A program made the position numbers and the translations under genes. Positions 1-7,930 of a stretch of 25,827 nt of DNA are shown piece after piece. Each line of letters starts with the position of its first letter. Position 1 is the first letter of the stretch. Source of the DNA: Candidatus Bathyarchaeota archaeon (GTDB taxonomy: Archaea; Thermoproteota; Bathyarchaeia; Bathyarchaeales; DTEX01); NCBI GenBank assembly GCA_003601725.1, contig PIYJ01000026.1:1-25827 (forward strand), read 5' to 3'. Under the pieces are notes generated by a model. It was given only the letters and a program-made list of their open reading frames with translations, made no database searches and was not told the origin of the DNA.

Positions 1-44
1 TATTTAACCCAAACATCTTCTAATCGGATGACTTCATTATTCAT
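1..44 (-). CDS. Start of a metal ABC transporter ATP-binding protein (partial)
   Basis: An ATG on the minus strand at 44-42 opens a frame that runs off the window edge. It encodes MNNEVIRLEDVWVKY, which has the typical look of an ABC ATPase N-terminus (a first beta strand such as 'VIRLEDVWVxY' before the Walker A loop). It starts directly after the stop codon of the znuA-like gene (stop at 47-45), so the two genes abut as in znuA-znuC operons of the zinc/manganese uptake family. Only about 14 codons are present and no Walker motif is visible, so the call rests on this short match plus the neighbour. Confidence 0.6.
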   Translation of the reverse strand, partial: MNNEVIRLEDVWVK

Positions 45-919
45 TTAACTCAAGCTCCGAGCAAGCTCCAACGCAACTCTCTTCAAGTTCCTCACGTAAT
101 CTTTAGCCAGAGGATCCAAAAATACAATTCTACCGTGGATGCTTTCAGCTATGATCTCAGCCTTCTTCTGGTCAAACTGAGGGGAGACAAAGACGACTTT
201 CATCTTAAGCCGTCTAGCCTGATCTATGAGAGCCATCAGCCCGCGAGCCGTAGGTTCTTTCCCCTCTTTCTCGACGGGTATCTGCGTTAAATTATATTCT
301 CTTGCAAAGTATCTCCAGGCAGGATGATAAATCATGAAACGTCTGTTGGTAACGTTTCTCAGAATCTCTCTGATTTCTTCATCGAGGTTATTTAACTCTT
401 TAAGATAAGACTCCATGTTCTTACGGTAGTATCCCTCATTTTCCGGGTCGATTTGAGCCAATGCATTATAGATGTTTTTAACCATTATCTCAGCGTTTTT
501 CGGGGAGAGCCAAACGTGGGGGTCCCTATCCACAATCTTAATGCCTTCAGAGCAATTAACAACCCGCATCTTCCTATTCACTTCAATGATCTTATCCATA
601 AAAGACAGTTCAAAATCGACTCCTGAACCCACTTGAAAGTAGATATCCGCCTTGCTGACTTCTATCAGCTCCTCGGCGTAGGCTCATAAGTATGCGGGCT
701 AGCCCCCGGTGGAACCATAATTGTCACTTGGACTCTTTCCCCACCAACCTTTTCAACAAACTCAGCCTGCGGAAGAATCGTGACGACCGCTTTTATTCTA
801 TTAGCTTCCCTCGGTGAAATGTAAGGCTGAGAAGTAAAAGCTCCAGCTAAAAGCATCATAATAAATACTGCTGCTACGCTGACTCCAAGAGGCCTGAAAC
901 TTTCTGTTTCTGCGGCTAT
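45..919 (-). pseudogene. Metal ABC transporter substrate-binding protein, frameshifted (znuA-like)
   Basis: This is a cluster A-I (ZnuA/TroA family) extracytoplasmic protein that would bind Zn2+ or Mn2+ and deliver it to the ABC permease. Candidate metal ligands of the family are visible: His in GASPHTYEPTPR, His in DPHVWLSPKNA, His in YHPAW and Asp in LDPLAKDY. The reading frame is broken at about 665-675. The upstream frame ends EPTPRS-stop, while the next frame carries ELIEVSKADIYFQVGSG in perfect family register, so a single missing base explains it. A hydrophobic signal segment (SVAAVFIMMLLAGAF) precedes the mature part. It is preceded in frame only by ATA at 919-917, which lies 10 bases after a GGGAGG ribosome site (935-930). 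The first in-frame ATG is at 859, inside the signal peptide. The restored length of about 291 residues is normal. This could be a real pseudogene, a sequencing error or, less likely, programmed frameshifting. Confidence 0.8.
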
Positions 920-960
920 ATTATTTTATCCTCCCGAAATGAAACAAATAGCGGGATTCC

Positions 961-970
961 TATTAAACTT
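961..970 (-). promoter_or_regulatory. Putative TATA box of the znuA-like gene
   Basis: The minus strand reads AAGTTTAATA here, preceded by a purine-rich BRE-like stretch. It lies about 25 bases upstream of the GGGAGG ribosome site at 935-930, which fits an archaeal promoter giving a short leader. Assigned by spacing and base composition only. Confidence 0.4.
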
Positions 971-1050
971 TTTGCGCTGTATCAGGCTGTTTTGATAATT
1001 TTTGATCAGAACGTGTGTATTATTTGATGCATAAATTATTCTCTTAACTA

Positions 1051-1914
1051 TCATTCCTTCTCTATTGATTCTTGGATTTTTCCGAATATCCCTCTGATTT
1101 CTTTTTTAACTTTGCTCTTTGAAAGAATCACAGGTCTAAGGTTCACTATTGAGTTAACGACCTCCCTGTCGTATGATATTTTTCCTAGAAACCTTTCTCC
1201 GCTCCACTTCTCTATCCTCTGGGATGCCTCAGGATTTATGTCCCACTTATTTAAGATCACACCGTAAGGCACACTAAAATGATTCACGACCTCCAAGACC
1301 CTCATTAAATCAGAGAAGCCGCTTGGCGTAGGTTCAGTTACAAGAACAGCGTAATCGCAACCAGTTATTGAAGCTATAACTGGGCATCCTATTCCCGCAG
1401 CAGCATCAAGAATCATGATTTCATGACTCAACTCGTCAGCTCTTTTCCTCAGTTCTTGAACGATCTTTCCTGATCCTGTTTCCCCCGGCTTGAGCTGACC
1501 TGAGACCAGGGGGAATCCCCACTTGGTTTTCTTGATTCTTATCTCTCCATTCATGACGGGTGCAAGATCTATAGCCTTCGTTGGACATACAAGCTGGCAT
1601 ACTCCGCATCCTTCACAAAGCAATGGGTTGATAATAAACCTTGAATCTATCTTTTCTACAGCTCCAAAGGCGCAGTTCTCAAAGCATTTGCCGCAGCCGA
1701 CACATTTTTCATTATTTATCTTCGCCCTTTCAGATGTGGATATTGCCTCTACGGAATCGTATGTTGTTACTCCCAGCCATAACCCTAGATTCGGAGCGTC
1801 AACATCACAGTCACATGCAACTACGTTTGTTATCTCCGAGAAAAGAAGAGCAAGAGAGCTGGCAAACATACTCTTGCCCGTTCCACCCTTACCAGAGGCA
1901 ACCACTATCTTCAT
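1051..1914 (-). CDS. MinD-superfamily P-loop ATPase with inserted ferredoxin domain (copy 1)
   Basis: A 287-residue ParA/MinD-type ATPase. The deviant Walker A motif GKGGTGKS (residues 8-15) opens the protein, and a two-cluster ferredoxin domain is inserted at about 68-115 with C71/C74/C77/C81 and C100/C103/C106/C110, the pattern for two [4Fe-4S] clusters. The Walker B-like strand is MILDAAAGIGCP, followed by VTEPTPSG as in Mrp/MinD relatives. The family (COG1149) is widespread in anaerobic archaea and bacteria and is thought to act in Fe-S or metal-cofactor handling; its exact reaction is not established. Its ATG overlaps the stop of the upstream paralogue as ATGA (1914-1911), indicating translational coupling. 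It is the last gene of a three-gene ATPase operon. No NifX/NifB-like partner is present in the window. Confidence 0.88.
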   Translation of the reverse strand: MKIVVASGKGGTGKSMFASSLALLFSEITNVVACDCDVDAPNLGLWLGVTTYDSVEAISTSERAKINNEKCVGCGKCFENCAFGAVEKIDSRFIINPLLCEGCGVCQLVCPTKAIDLAPVMNGEIRIKKTKWGFPLVSGQLKPGETGSGKIVQELRKRADELSHEIMILDAAAGIGCPVIASITGCDYAVLVTEPTPSGFSDLMRVLEVVNHFSVPYGVILNKWDINPEASQRIEKWSGERFLGKISYDREVVNSIVNLRPVILSKSKVKKEIRGIFGKIQESIEKE

Positions 1915-2735
1915 ATCAAATCAACCATCCTGTCAAGTTTTCCCTCCGAGTATGCCCTGATCAATCGCTCTGAGTAAGGGATCTTAATGGTTACCTGTAC
2001 GCCGTATTCATCCGCGATTCCTTTAATGACGTTTGGGTCGCCCACATCAGCCTTATTCAAGACTATCTCGCTTGGTATCTTCATCATTTTGAGAAGCTTA
2101 AGAATCAATGCAGCGTCATGCGCACCTAGAGGAGTGGGCTCCGTGACTATGTAGGCTCGCTCGCATCCTAGAAGAGCTTGAATCACGTTGCAATGTGTCC
2201 CCGGAGCCGTATCTACAATCAAAACTTCAGCGTCGATCCTTTCCGCGAGCTCTAAGGCTCTCTTCTTCACTTCCTTCACAACGGGACCTGTCTCTACAAT
2301 GCCTGGTTCAGACATCCCCGTGAGAAGCCAGAGATTATCATTGATCTTCATTTCGAAGGTCTTTCCAATGATCTTCTTTTTCGTCCCTATGGCGTTCTGC
2401 GGGCAGACGATCCAGCATGCTCCGCATCCGCTGCATAAATCTTCAAAGAATATGGGCGGCTTCCCCTTAACCCAGAAGATTGCGTTTTCCTTACAGATCT
2501 TTGAGCAGATTCCGCAACTTACGCATTTCTCAGCGTCTAATTCTGGAAAATCTTGATATATTGGTTCAGGTTCTTGAAGTTCCCTTCCTAGAAGCAGATG
2601 ATCGTTTGGGCATTCAACATCGCAATCGCACAGTAGAACCTTCTTTCCTTGATTTGAAAACTTTAAGGCGGACAAAATCGCGAAGGTCGATTTGCCCGTT
2701 CCGCCCTTACCGCCTGTGGAGGCGATTAAACGCAT
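1911..2735 (-). CDS. MinD-superfamily P-loop ATPase with inserted ferredoxin domain (copy 2)
   Basis: A 274-residue paralogue of the gene that follows it, with the same architecture: deviant Walker A GGKGGTGKS near residues 8-16, then a ferredoxin insert with C71/C74/C77/C81 and C101/C104/C107/C111, then the ATPase remainder with VDTAPGTHCNV and VTEPTPLG. It starts at an ATG only 7 bases after the stop of the Mrp gene and overlaps the next gene by 4 bases, so all three are probably made from one transcript. Tandem copies of this family are common and may form a heterodimer; that pairing is inferred from general knowledge of dimeric MinD ATPases and not shown by the sequence. The function is probably ATP-driven Fe-S or metallocofactor maturation in the cytoplasm. 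Confidence 0.88.
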   Translation of the reverse strand: MRLIASTGGKGGTGKSTFAILSALKFSNQGKKVLLCDCDVECPNDHLLLGRELQEPEPIYQDFPELDAEKCVSCGICSKICKENAIFWVKGKPPIFFEDLCSGCGACWIVCPQNAIGTKKKIIGKTFEMKINDNLWLLTGMSEPGIVETGPVVKEVKKRALELAERIDAEVLIVDTAPGTHCNVIQALLGCERAYIVTEPTPLGAHDAALILKLLKMMKIPSEIVLNKADVGDPNVIKGIADEYGVQVTIKIPYSERLIRAYSEGKLDRMVDLI

Positions 2736-2742
2736 ACTCTTC

Positions 2743-3585
2743 TCATTTCTCCTCTTTTTCGATGGTTTTCTCTATTTTTTTAACGATTTCGGCGAAGGCC
2801 TTTGCAGCTGCTGAGTCTCTATGTCTCACTACGAACGGCATTCCCTCATCTGAGTCCTCACATATTTTAGGATCTATGGGGATCCTGCCTAAGAACGGAA
2901 CGTTCATTTCGCTTGCTATTTTCTCCCCGCCTCCAACCTTGAATATGTTTATCTCCGCTCCACAGTTTGGACAGATGAAACCACTCATATTTTCTATTAC
3001 CCCTATGATCGGCGTCGTCAACTGCCTTGCAAAGCTAACAGCCTTCTTAACTACATCTTGGGAGACCTCTGAAGGAATAGTCACTATGACAACGCCGTCC
3101 ATATCAGGCAATAGCTGCATGACGCTCAGAGACTCGTCACCTGTTCCAGGAGGAAGATCTATGAATAGGTAATCTAGCTCGCCCCAGACGATGTCGGAGA
3201 GAAACTGCCTTATAGCTTGATATTTCAATGGTCCCCGCCAAATAACGGGAGTCTCCTGTTCCGGCAAGAGAAAATCCATCGAGACAACTTTGATTCCTAA
3301 CGGCCCAAACGCTGGGAAGATTCCTGGGGGACCTGCTTGAAGCCTCTGCCCTTTCAATCCGATAATTTTAGGTATGCATGGTCCGTGAATGTCTGCGTCT
3401 AAGATTCCTACGCGTCCTTCTCTGCCATTCAATGCGAATGCCATGGCGAGATTTGCTGTGACAACGCTTTTTCCAACTCCCCCTTTCCCGCTGATCACGG
3501 CGATCTTGTGTTTAACTTTGCTCATTCTTTCCCGAACTTTTTTTGTTTGCTCTTCCCAGATTTCTCTATTGCTTTTATTTTGCAA
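2743..3585 (-). CDS. Mrp/NBP35-family iron-sulfur cluster carrier ATPase
   Basis: A 280-residue protein of the Mrp/ApbC/NBP35 family, cytosolic ATPases that carry a [4Fe-4S] cluster to client proteins. It shows the deviant Walker A ISGKGGVGKS (residues 31-40), DADIHGPCIP, FIDLPPGTGDE (Walker B region) and the family's C-terminal CPNC pair (C205, C208) that bridges a cluster between two subunits. The chosen start is TTG at 3585, which sits 7 bases after a GGAGG site (3597-3593); a TATA-like box lies further upstream. The first 25 residues are charged and helical, as is usual for archaeal members. It heads an operon with two ferredoxin-bearing MinD ATPases, which supports a shared role in Fe-S supply. 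Confidence 0.93.
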   Translation of the reverse strand: MQNKSNREIWEEQTKKVRERMSKVKHKIAVISGKGGVGKSVVTANLAMAFALNGREGRVGILDADIHGPCIPKIIGLKGQRLQAGPPGIFPAFGPLGIKVVSMDFLLPEQETPVIWRGPLKYQAIRQFLSDIVWGELDYLFIDLPPGTGDESLSVMQLLPDMDGVVIVTIPSEVSQDVVKKAVSFARQLTTPIIGVIENMSGFICPNCGAEINIFKVGGGEKIASEMNVPFLGRIPIDPKICEDSDEGMPFVVRHRDSAAAKAFAEIVKKIEKTIEKEEK

Positions 3586-3630
3586 ACGGGCGCCTCCGCA
3601 ATGTATCTTTGTTTAAAAAATAAAGAAGTA

Positions 3631-3639
3631 TTTATATCT
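3631..3639 (-). promoter_or_regulatory. Putative TATA box of the Mrp-MinD operon
   Basis: The minus strand reads AGATATAAA across this spot. Transcription would start about 25 bases downstream (near 3610), leaving a leader of about 25 bases that contains the GGAGG site before the TTG start. Position and composition fit an archaeal promoter. Confidence 0.5.
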
Positions 3640-3818
3640 TTAGTTTAGAAAATCATTACAAAAAGGGAAACCGCGAAACATCTATGAAATAGTCTTCTTC
3701 TAGAAATCGATGTGGAACAAACGTTAAGAGAACATTAATCGGATCGTTGAGAAAACATTGAAAAGAAAACGATAAAGCATCAAGAATGCCTCTTAAAAAT
3801 TAGATGCTTCTCCGCTTT

Positions 3819-3852
3819 CTTTAAAATCTTTTAAAGAATGATAAATATAAAT
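3819..3852 (+). promoter_or_regulatory. PfkB-gene promoter: palindrome plus TATA box
   Basis: A perfect inverted repeat, CTTTAAAA-TC-TTTTAAAG (3819-3836), lies seven bases upstream of a strong TATA-like sequence AAATATAAAT (3843-3852). The expected transcription start is near 3873, about 20 bases before the PfkB ATG. A palindrome just upstream of the BRE/TATA region is where archaeal activators and repressors often bind, so this is a candidate operator. The remaining 3586-3891 intergenic DNA is A/T rich; it also holds a 7-base inverted repeat (3775-3781 and 3803-3809, AAGCATC/GATGCTT) and no coding signal. Confidence 0.45.
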
Positions 3853-3891
3853 CGTCTATCTTCATAGCTTTCTTGAGGATGAGGGAAACTT

Positions 3892-4902
3892 ATGCTGGTT
3901 ACTTGCGCGGGAATTTTAGTCGTCGATTTAATAGCAGCTCATCTTCCCAAAGTCTCATCTCCCGGAGAACTTACCTACGCGCCGAGAGGCATAGAGATGC
4001 ATATGGGTGGCCACTGTGGAAACGTATCCATAGACCTAAGAAAACTTGGAGTTCAGGAAGGGCAAGTTAGTGCTACTGGAGCTGTAGGTGAAGATATATT
4101 CGGAGAATTTTTGAACGGTCTTCTCCGAGAAAACGGAATAGTTACTCATCTTCAGAAGGTATCTGAGGCTGGCACTTCGAAGGACCTTATACTTGTAGTC
4201 ACAGGGGAAGATCGAAGGTTCCATGTGGATATTGGGGCGAACATGTATCTAAATCCAGAATACGTTCTCAAGGTTCTGGAAGAAGAGAACCCTCGGATTT
4301 TTTATGCTGGTGGAGTTGGATTCACGGGGAAGCTTGATGAGCATCTATCGATGGTCCTTCGGAAAGCACACGAAATGGGATGCATAACTTTCGTCGATCC
4401 TGTAACGCCGTATATGCGTGGATGGGATTTCATAATTTCTTCCATGAAGTGGATTGACATTTTTCACTGCAATGGGGATGAAGCTAAAGAAATAACAGGA
4501 AAGGAAAAACCTCGGGAAGCTGCAATCTCACTGAGAAAGAAAGGCGCAGGGATAATTATTGTAAGCCTTGGGGAGAAGGGACTAATCGCCGTGACCGAAA
4601 AAGCTGTTTTTGAGATGCCGGCTTTTAGGGTTCCTATCGTCGATCCGACGGGGGCTGGAGATGCATTATGCGCAGGGATAATCAACGGATTACTTGAAAT
4701 AACAGCTCAGAACAAACGGGAGATATCGGATCTCTCCGAAAAGGAATTAGCTAATGTTCTATTGAAGGGAGAAGCTGCGGGGGCCGCATGCGTCACGATG
4801 GTTGGAACCACAACTGCAGTAACTAAAGAAAACGTAACCCGAATCTTGAATAAGCAAGGAGAAGAGTTGATCTCCCACGGCTTAAAAATCAGGTTTTTAT
4901 GA
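3892..4902 (+). CDS. PfkB-family carbohydrate/nucleoside kinase
   Basis: A 336-residue kinase of the ribokinase/PfkB superfamily, which phosphorylates a sugar or nucleoside hydroxyl using a nucleotide donor. The N-terminal signature region has GGHCGNVSIDLRKLG (from about residue 39) for substrate binding. The C-terminal signature is DPTGAGDALCAG with the catalytic-base Asp at about residue 257. VSLGEKGL before it is also typical. The start at 3892 is preceded by a GAGG-type ribosome site. Residues that separate ribokinase, fructokinase, KDG kinase and nucleoside kinase cannot be resolved by eye, so the substrate is left open. The next gene, trm5, is on the same strand after 63 bases. Confidence 0.88.
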   Translation: MLVTCAGILVVDLIAAHLPKVSSPGELTYAPRGIEMHMGGHCGNVSIDLRKLGVQEGQVSATGAVGEDIFGEFLNGLLRENGIVTHLQKVSEAGTSKDLILVVTGEDRRFHVDIGANMYLNPEYVLKVLEEENPRIFYAGGVGFTGKLDEHLSMVLRKAHEMGCITFVDPVTPYMRGWDFIISSMKWIDIFHCNGDEAKEITGKEKPREAAISLRKKGAGIIIVSLGEKGLIAVTEKAVFEMPAFRVPIVDPTGAGDALCAGIINGLLEITAQNKREISDLSEKELANVLLKGEAAGAACVTMVGTTTAVTKENVTRILNKQGEELISHGLKIRFL

Positions 4903-4965
4903 AGATGATGTCTGCAGATTTTTGGTCCTTTCCGTTTTATTTCTTACGATCTCAGAGGCATCTCG

Positions 4966-6045
4966 ATGTATAGTTCTCCTAAAGAAAAGGCTTATTCGCT
5001 AAGGGTTCCGAAGAAACTTGGGGAAGAGGCAATAAAGATTGCTTCTAAGCTCGGTCTATTCAATAAAGATTTGAAGTTAGAATCTGAAGGCGAATACTTG
5101 CATATCCCCTTAAGACGGAAGCCAAGTTCTGAGATTAAAAAAATAAACGAGACGCTCAGCCGATACGAGATTCTCATAAGAGAATTCTCAAGGCGATACA
5201 GGGCTCCCCATAGGGCATTCGAGGCTGCCGCTGACAAGTTGCCCCCGCATCTTCTGGCAAGTTTTCCCCGCGCAATAGACCTCGTTGGGGAAGTAGCTAT
5301 CATAGAGATTCCTCCGGAACTTGAGGAATATAAACGAATCGTCGGAGAGGCGATTCTTCAAACCCATAAGCATGTAAAAACCGTTCTGGCAAAGATGAGT
5401 GCTGTTAAGGGAACCAAACGGCTGAGAGAATATGAAGTCATTGCCGGTTTGGGTGAGACTGAGACTGTTCATAAGGAGCATGGATGTATTTATCATCTTG
5501 ACGTTAGAAAGGTCTATTTTTCACCTAGACTTTCTTTCGAACATAAGAGAATCGCCTCTCAAGTGAAGGCAAGGGAAACGGTTGTCGATATGTTCGCGGG
5601 GGTTGGGCCTTTCTCCATTCTCATCGCTAAGACGCATAGGGATGTCAAGGTTTACGCGATAGATGTGAACCCCGACGCTGTGAGATATCTTGAAAGAAAC
5701 GTGATTGCGAACGGAGTCTTAGATAGAGTTGTACCTATTCTTGGAGATGCAAAGAAGGTTATTCGGAAAAAGCTTCATGGAATCGCAGATCGGGTTATAA
5801 TGAATCTTCCAGAGAAAGCATTGAGATTTATAGATGCAGCCTGCGAAGCGATTAAACCTGAAGGCGGCGTTATACATTATTACAGCTTCGCGGATGGACT
5901 CCACCCCATTGAAAAGGCTGAAAAGGAATTGAAGAAAGCTATAATGGAGACGGGTCGGCGACTAAATCGTATTGTCTCGGCGAGAAAAGTACGTGAAGTT
6001 GCGCCGGGAAAGTGGCAAGTAGTTATAGATGCGATGATCGATTAA
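4966..6045 (+). CDS. trm5: tRNA (guanine37-N1)-methyltransferase Trm5
   Basis: A 359-residue class I SAM-dependent methyltransferase of the Trm5/TYW2 family, which makes m1G at tRNA position 37 and so prevents frameshifting. The N-terminal part (about 1-60) resembles the small D1 domain of archaeal Trm5. The core has DVRKVYFSPRLSFEHKRI, then the SAM-binding loop VVDMFAGVGPFSI, the acidic strand AIDVNPDAV and the catalytic NLPEKA motif. The NLP motif and the EHKRI region favour Trm5 over TYW2/Taw2. The length is normal and the ATG follows a GAGG site. Its stop lies 4 bases from the end of the convergent DUF371 gene. Confidence 0.93.
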   Translation: MYSSPKEKAYSLRVPKKLGEEAIKIASKLGLFNKDLKLESEGEYLHIPLRRKPSSEIKKINETLSRYEILIREFSRRYRAPHRAFEAAADKLPPHLLASFPRAIDLVGEVAIIEIPPELEEYKRIVGEAILQTHKHVKTVLAKMSAVKGTKRLREYEVIAGLGETETVHKEHGCIYHLDVRKVYFSPRLSFEHKRIASQVKARETVVDMFAGVGPFSILIAKTHRDVKVYAIDVNPDAVRYLERNVIANGVLDRVVPILGDAKKVIRKKLHGIADRVIMNLPEKALRFIDAACEAIKPEGGVIHYYSFADGLHPIEKAEKELKKAIMETGRRLNRIVSARKVREVAPGKWQVVIDAMID

Positions 6046-6049
6046 TCCT

Positions 6050-6535
6050 TTAACTCTTCACCGTCAAAGTGATCTTCACCTTCCCATTTGGATTTCTGAG
6101 TTTTTCGATTAATTTACGTGAAAGATCCTTCGCGGCCTTATCTGCCTTTACAGCTAACGTTCGGCTGCAGACAAATGTGCTTTTTCTGATGACAATATCT
6201 TCGGGATGTGTAAGTGTAAGCCTCGGATCGCCATAAGCTCTGATTGTCTCTTTTTCACCGTCAGACTCGATGATTATTGTTATCTCCGCTCCTCTTTTTT
6301 TAGCAAGTTCCTTGAATTCTCGGCTTAAATCCGCAACCGACTTGTCTGCTCTCACAGCGATTATGCAGTCTCCTCTCGGCGTTAGGATTTTTTCTTTCGT
6401 GATTTCAAATGTTGTTTCATGAGTCGCTTGGATGAGCTCATGCCCGTACGCCATGATTATCTCAGTCTTCGTCTGTGCACCATTCAAGGTTAAGATGCCC
6501 TCCCCTGCTCGTCTTAATTCATTATAAAAAGGCAT
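6050..6535 (-). CDS. DUF371 family protein (archaeal, unknown function)
   Basis: A member of the archaeal DUF371 family, recognised by ATHETTFEIT, the GDCIIAVRADKS segment, DPRLTLTHPEDIVIRKS and a second ...LAVKADKAAKDLSR segment. The two AVxADK segments look like an internal repeat, suggesting a duplicated beta-alpha unit. No catalytic motif is evident and I do not assign a function. The start is uncertain: the longest frame begins at ATG 6535, but a TATA-like TTTTTATAATG lies inside its first codons and a GGGGAGGGC site follows. A TTG about 48 bases in, or the ATG of MAYGHEL (residue 28), may therefore be the true start, and the latter fits the family length better. It is convergent with trm5. 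Confidence 0.75.
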   Translation of the reverse strand: MPFYNELRRAGEGILTLNGAQTKTEIIMAYGHELIQATHETTFEITKEKILTPRGDCIIAVRADKSVADLSREFKELAKKRGAEITIIIESDGEKETIRAYGDPRLTLTHPEDIVIRKSTFVCSRTLAVKADKAAKDLSRKLIEKLRNPNGKVKITLTVKS

Positions 6536-6656
6536 CCTTTAAACAGTTCTTAATAAAAAAGGAAAATGAATGGTGATTAGGACCTAAGTAAAACATGACG
6601 AAAAACTGCATAATCTTTATTCAGATGGAATTGAAGAAGAAACGCAGCAAAAACGA

Positions 6657-7499
6657 ATGATCGGAGAGATGCTCGTGAAAAAGATAAAATCCGTAATTCT
6701 CTTCGTTGTTGATGGTCTTAGACCTGATGGTCTTAAAAAGGCAGATACGCCATGCATAGATAACCTTGTAAATAACGGCGCCTATACCTTTAAAGCCAAG
6801 ACCGTTATGCCTTCTGTAACTCTGCCGTGCATAGCGTCAATGTTTCTGGGAACAGAACCTAAACATCACGGAGTCACCACAAACACTTGGAACGCAACGG
6901 CTCATTCTATTCCAAGCATCATAGACCTTGTCCACTCAGAAGGAATGACCACCGCCTCCTTCTATAATTGGGAGCCACTTCGAGATCTTTCGAAGCCAGG
7001 ATCGCTGAACGCGTCTTTCTTTCTGGATAACTGCGAAGATCCTCATGGAGATCTGGAGATCGCGAGGCTTGCTGCTGATTACCTTTTACATACCCCTGCC
7101 TCTTTTGCATTCATCTATTTGGGCTATACAGATGCGGCTGGACATAAGTATGGATGGATGACGGACGATTACCTCGAAGCCATAGAAAACGCAGACGTGG
7201 CGATTGAGAGAGTCCTCGAAGCTATGAACAGATCTGAAGCCGCTGGAAATGCAGTTTTCATCGTTGCAAGCGACCACGGAGGCCATGGAAAGACTCATGG
7301 AACTGATAAGCCGGAAGATTTGACCATCCCGTGGATCATCAGCGGATCAGGCATTCCATCAGGATTCGAATTGGATGAGCCGGTGAGCATCATAGATACT
7401 GCGCCAACGATAGCTGAGCTTTTGGGCATAGCTCAGCCTCGAGTGTGGACAGGCCGCGTCGTAAGTCAAATTTTCGTAAAATCTGAAGAGAAGCCATAA
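6657..7499 (+). CDS. Nucleotide pyrophosphatase/phosphodiesterase-like enzyme (alkaline phosphatase superfamily)
   Basis: A roughly 275-residue metal-dependent phosphohydrolase. It has VILFVVDGLRPDGL (first metal Asp, about residue 19), MPSVTLPCIASMF (Thr nucleophile, about residue 55), YTDAAGHKYG (Asp and His ligands) and SDHGGHGKTHG (Asp-His and a further His ligand), the full set for the NPP/type I phosphodiesterase branch with two metal ions. No clear signal peptide is seen, so it is probably cytoplasmic. The best ribosome site is GGAGAG at 6663-6668, which favours the GTG at 6675 as start over the ATG at 6657 (six codons longer). The natural substrate, whether nucleotide, phosphodiester or phospholipid headgroup, is unknown. 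Downstream lies a decayed gene pair. Confidence 0.87.
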   Translation: MIGEMLVKKIKSVILFVVDGLRPDGLKKADTPCIDNLVNNGAYTFKAKTVMPSVTLPCIASMFLGTEPKHHGVTTNTWNATAHSIPSIIDLVHSEGMTTASFYNWEPLRDLSKPGSLNASFFLDNCEDPHGDLEIARLAADYLLHTPASFAFIYLGYTDAAGHKYGWMTDDYLEAIENADVAIERVLEAMNRSEAAGNAVFIVASDHGGHGKTHGTDKPEDLTIPWIISGSGIPSGFELDEPVSIIDTAPTIAELLGIAQPRVWTGRVVSQIFVKSEEKP

Positions 7500-7538
7500 A
7501 TCGTCTCTGATATTCCTTCTATATTGAGAGGAAGATAC

Positions 7539-7930
7539 ATGAAGTCCAGATACGTCGTGAAAGATTCTCGTCAAGGAGAGTATTTGTTGCAAGATTAAAG
7601 CCGGAGGCGGACCTAATCTTATCGATTCGAAAGATTGCTGAAGAGAAATCAGTAAAATCCGGCGTTATACTATCCGGCGTTGGGCTTTTAAGAAAGGCGG
7701 AATTACGGAACTGTAAGTCTCTTCCGGAGAAGTATCCGATAACCGACGTTAACAGAATGTTCACGACGATCGAGAAGCCTCTGGAAATCTTAGCGATTTC
7801 AGGAATCATCTACACGGTTAAGGGTGAACCCAACGTTCATGCACATGCCGTATTATCCTTCACATAGAAAACGGTAGAATCTCGGTTTTAGGTGGGCATC
7901 TCCTCGAAGGCTGTCTCGTCTATGGATTCG
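7539..7930 (+). pseudogene. PPC/DUF296-domain protein remnant, frameshifted and truncated
   Basis: ATG at 7539 follows a GAGGAAG site and encodes MKSRYVVKDSRQG before the frame breaks near 7577. The next frame continues RVFVARLKPEADLILSIRKIAEEK and so on to VHAHAVLSFT, ending at a stop at 7865. A third frame from 7864 carries IENGRISVLGGHLLEGCLVYGF. Joined, these give a clear PPC (DUF296) domain with its HxH motif and the GGHLLEG signature; the family is found in plant AT-hook proteins and in small trimeric prokaryotic proteins. Both breaks are explained by loss of a single base. The C-terminal strand normally following GGHLLEG is missing because the sequence runs directly into an alcohol dehydrogenase remnant at about 7920. 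The gene is almost certainly non-functional. Confidence 0.82.

Noticed and set aside
665..680. Programmed -1 frameshifting in the znuA-like gene
   Set aside because: There is no slippery heptamer or downstream stem evident at CCGAGGAGCTGA, and the gene family is not known to use recoding; a lost base is simpler.
1523..1973. Plus-strand open frames opposite the first MinD-type gene
   Set aside because: Their composition (Ser, His, Pro and Arg rich) is typical of antisense shadows, and there is no promoter or ribosome site.
2480..3172. A 230-codon open frame on the plus strand opposite the MinD/Mrp genes
   Set aside because: It lies antisense across two clear ATPase genes and their junction, shows no protein family features and is explained as a shadow of their codon pattern.
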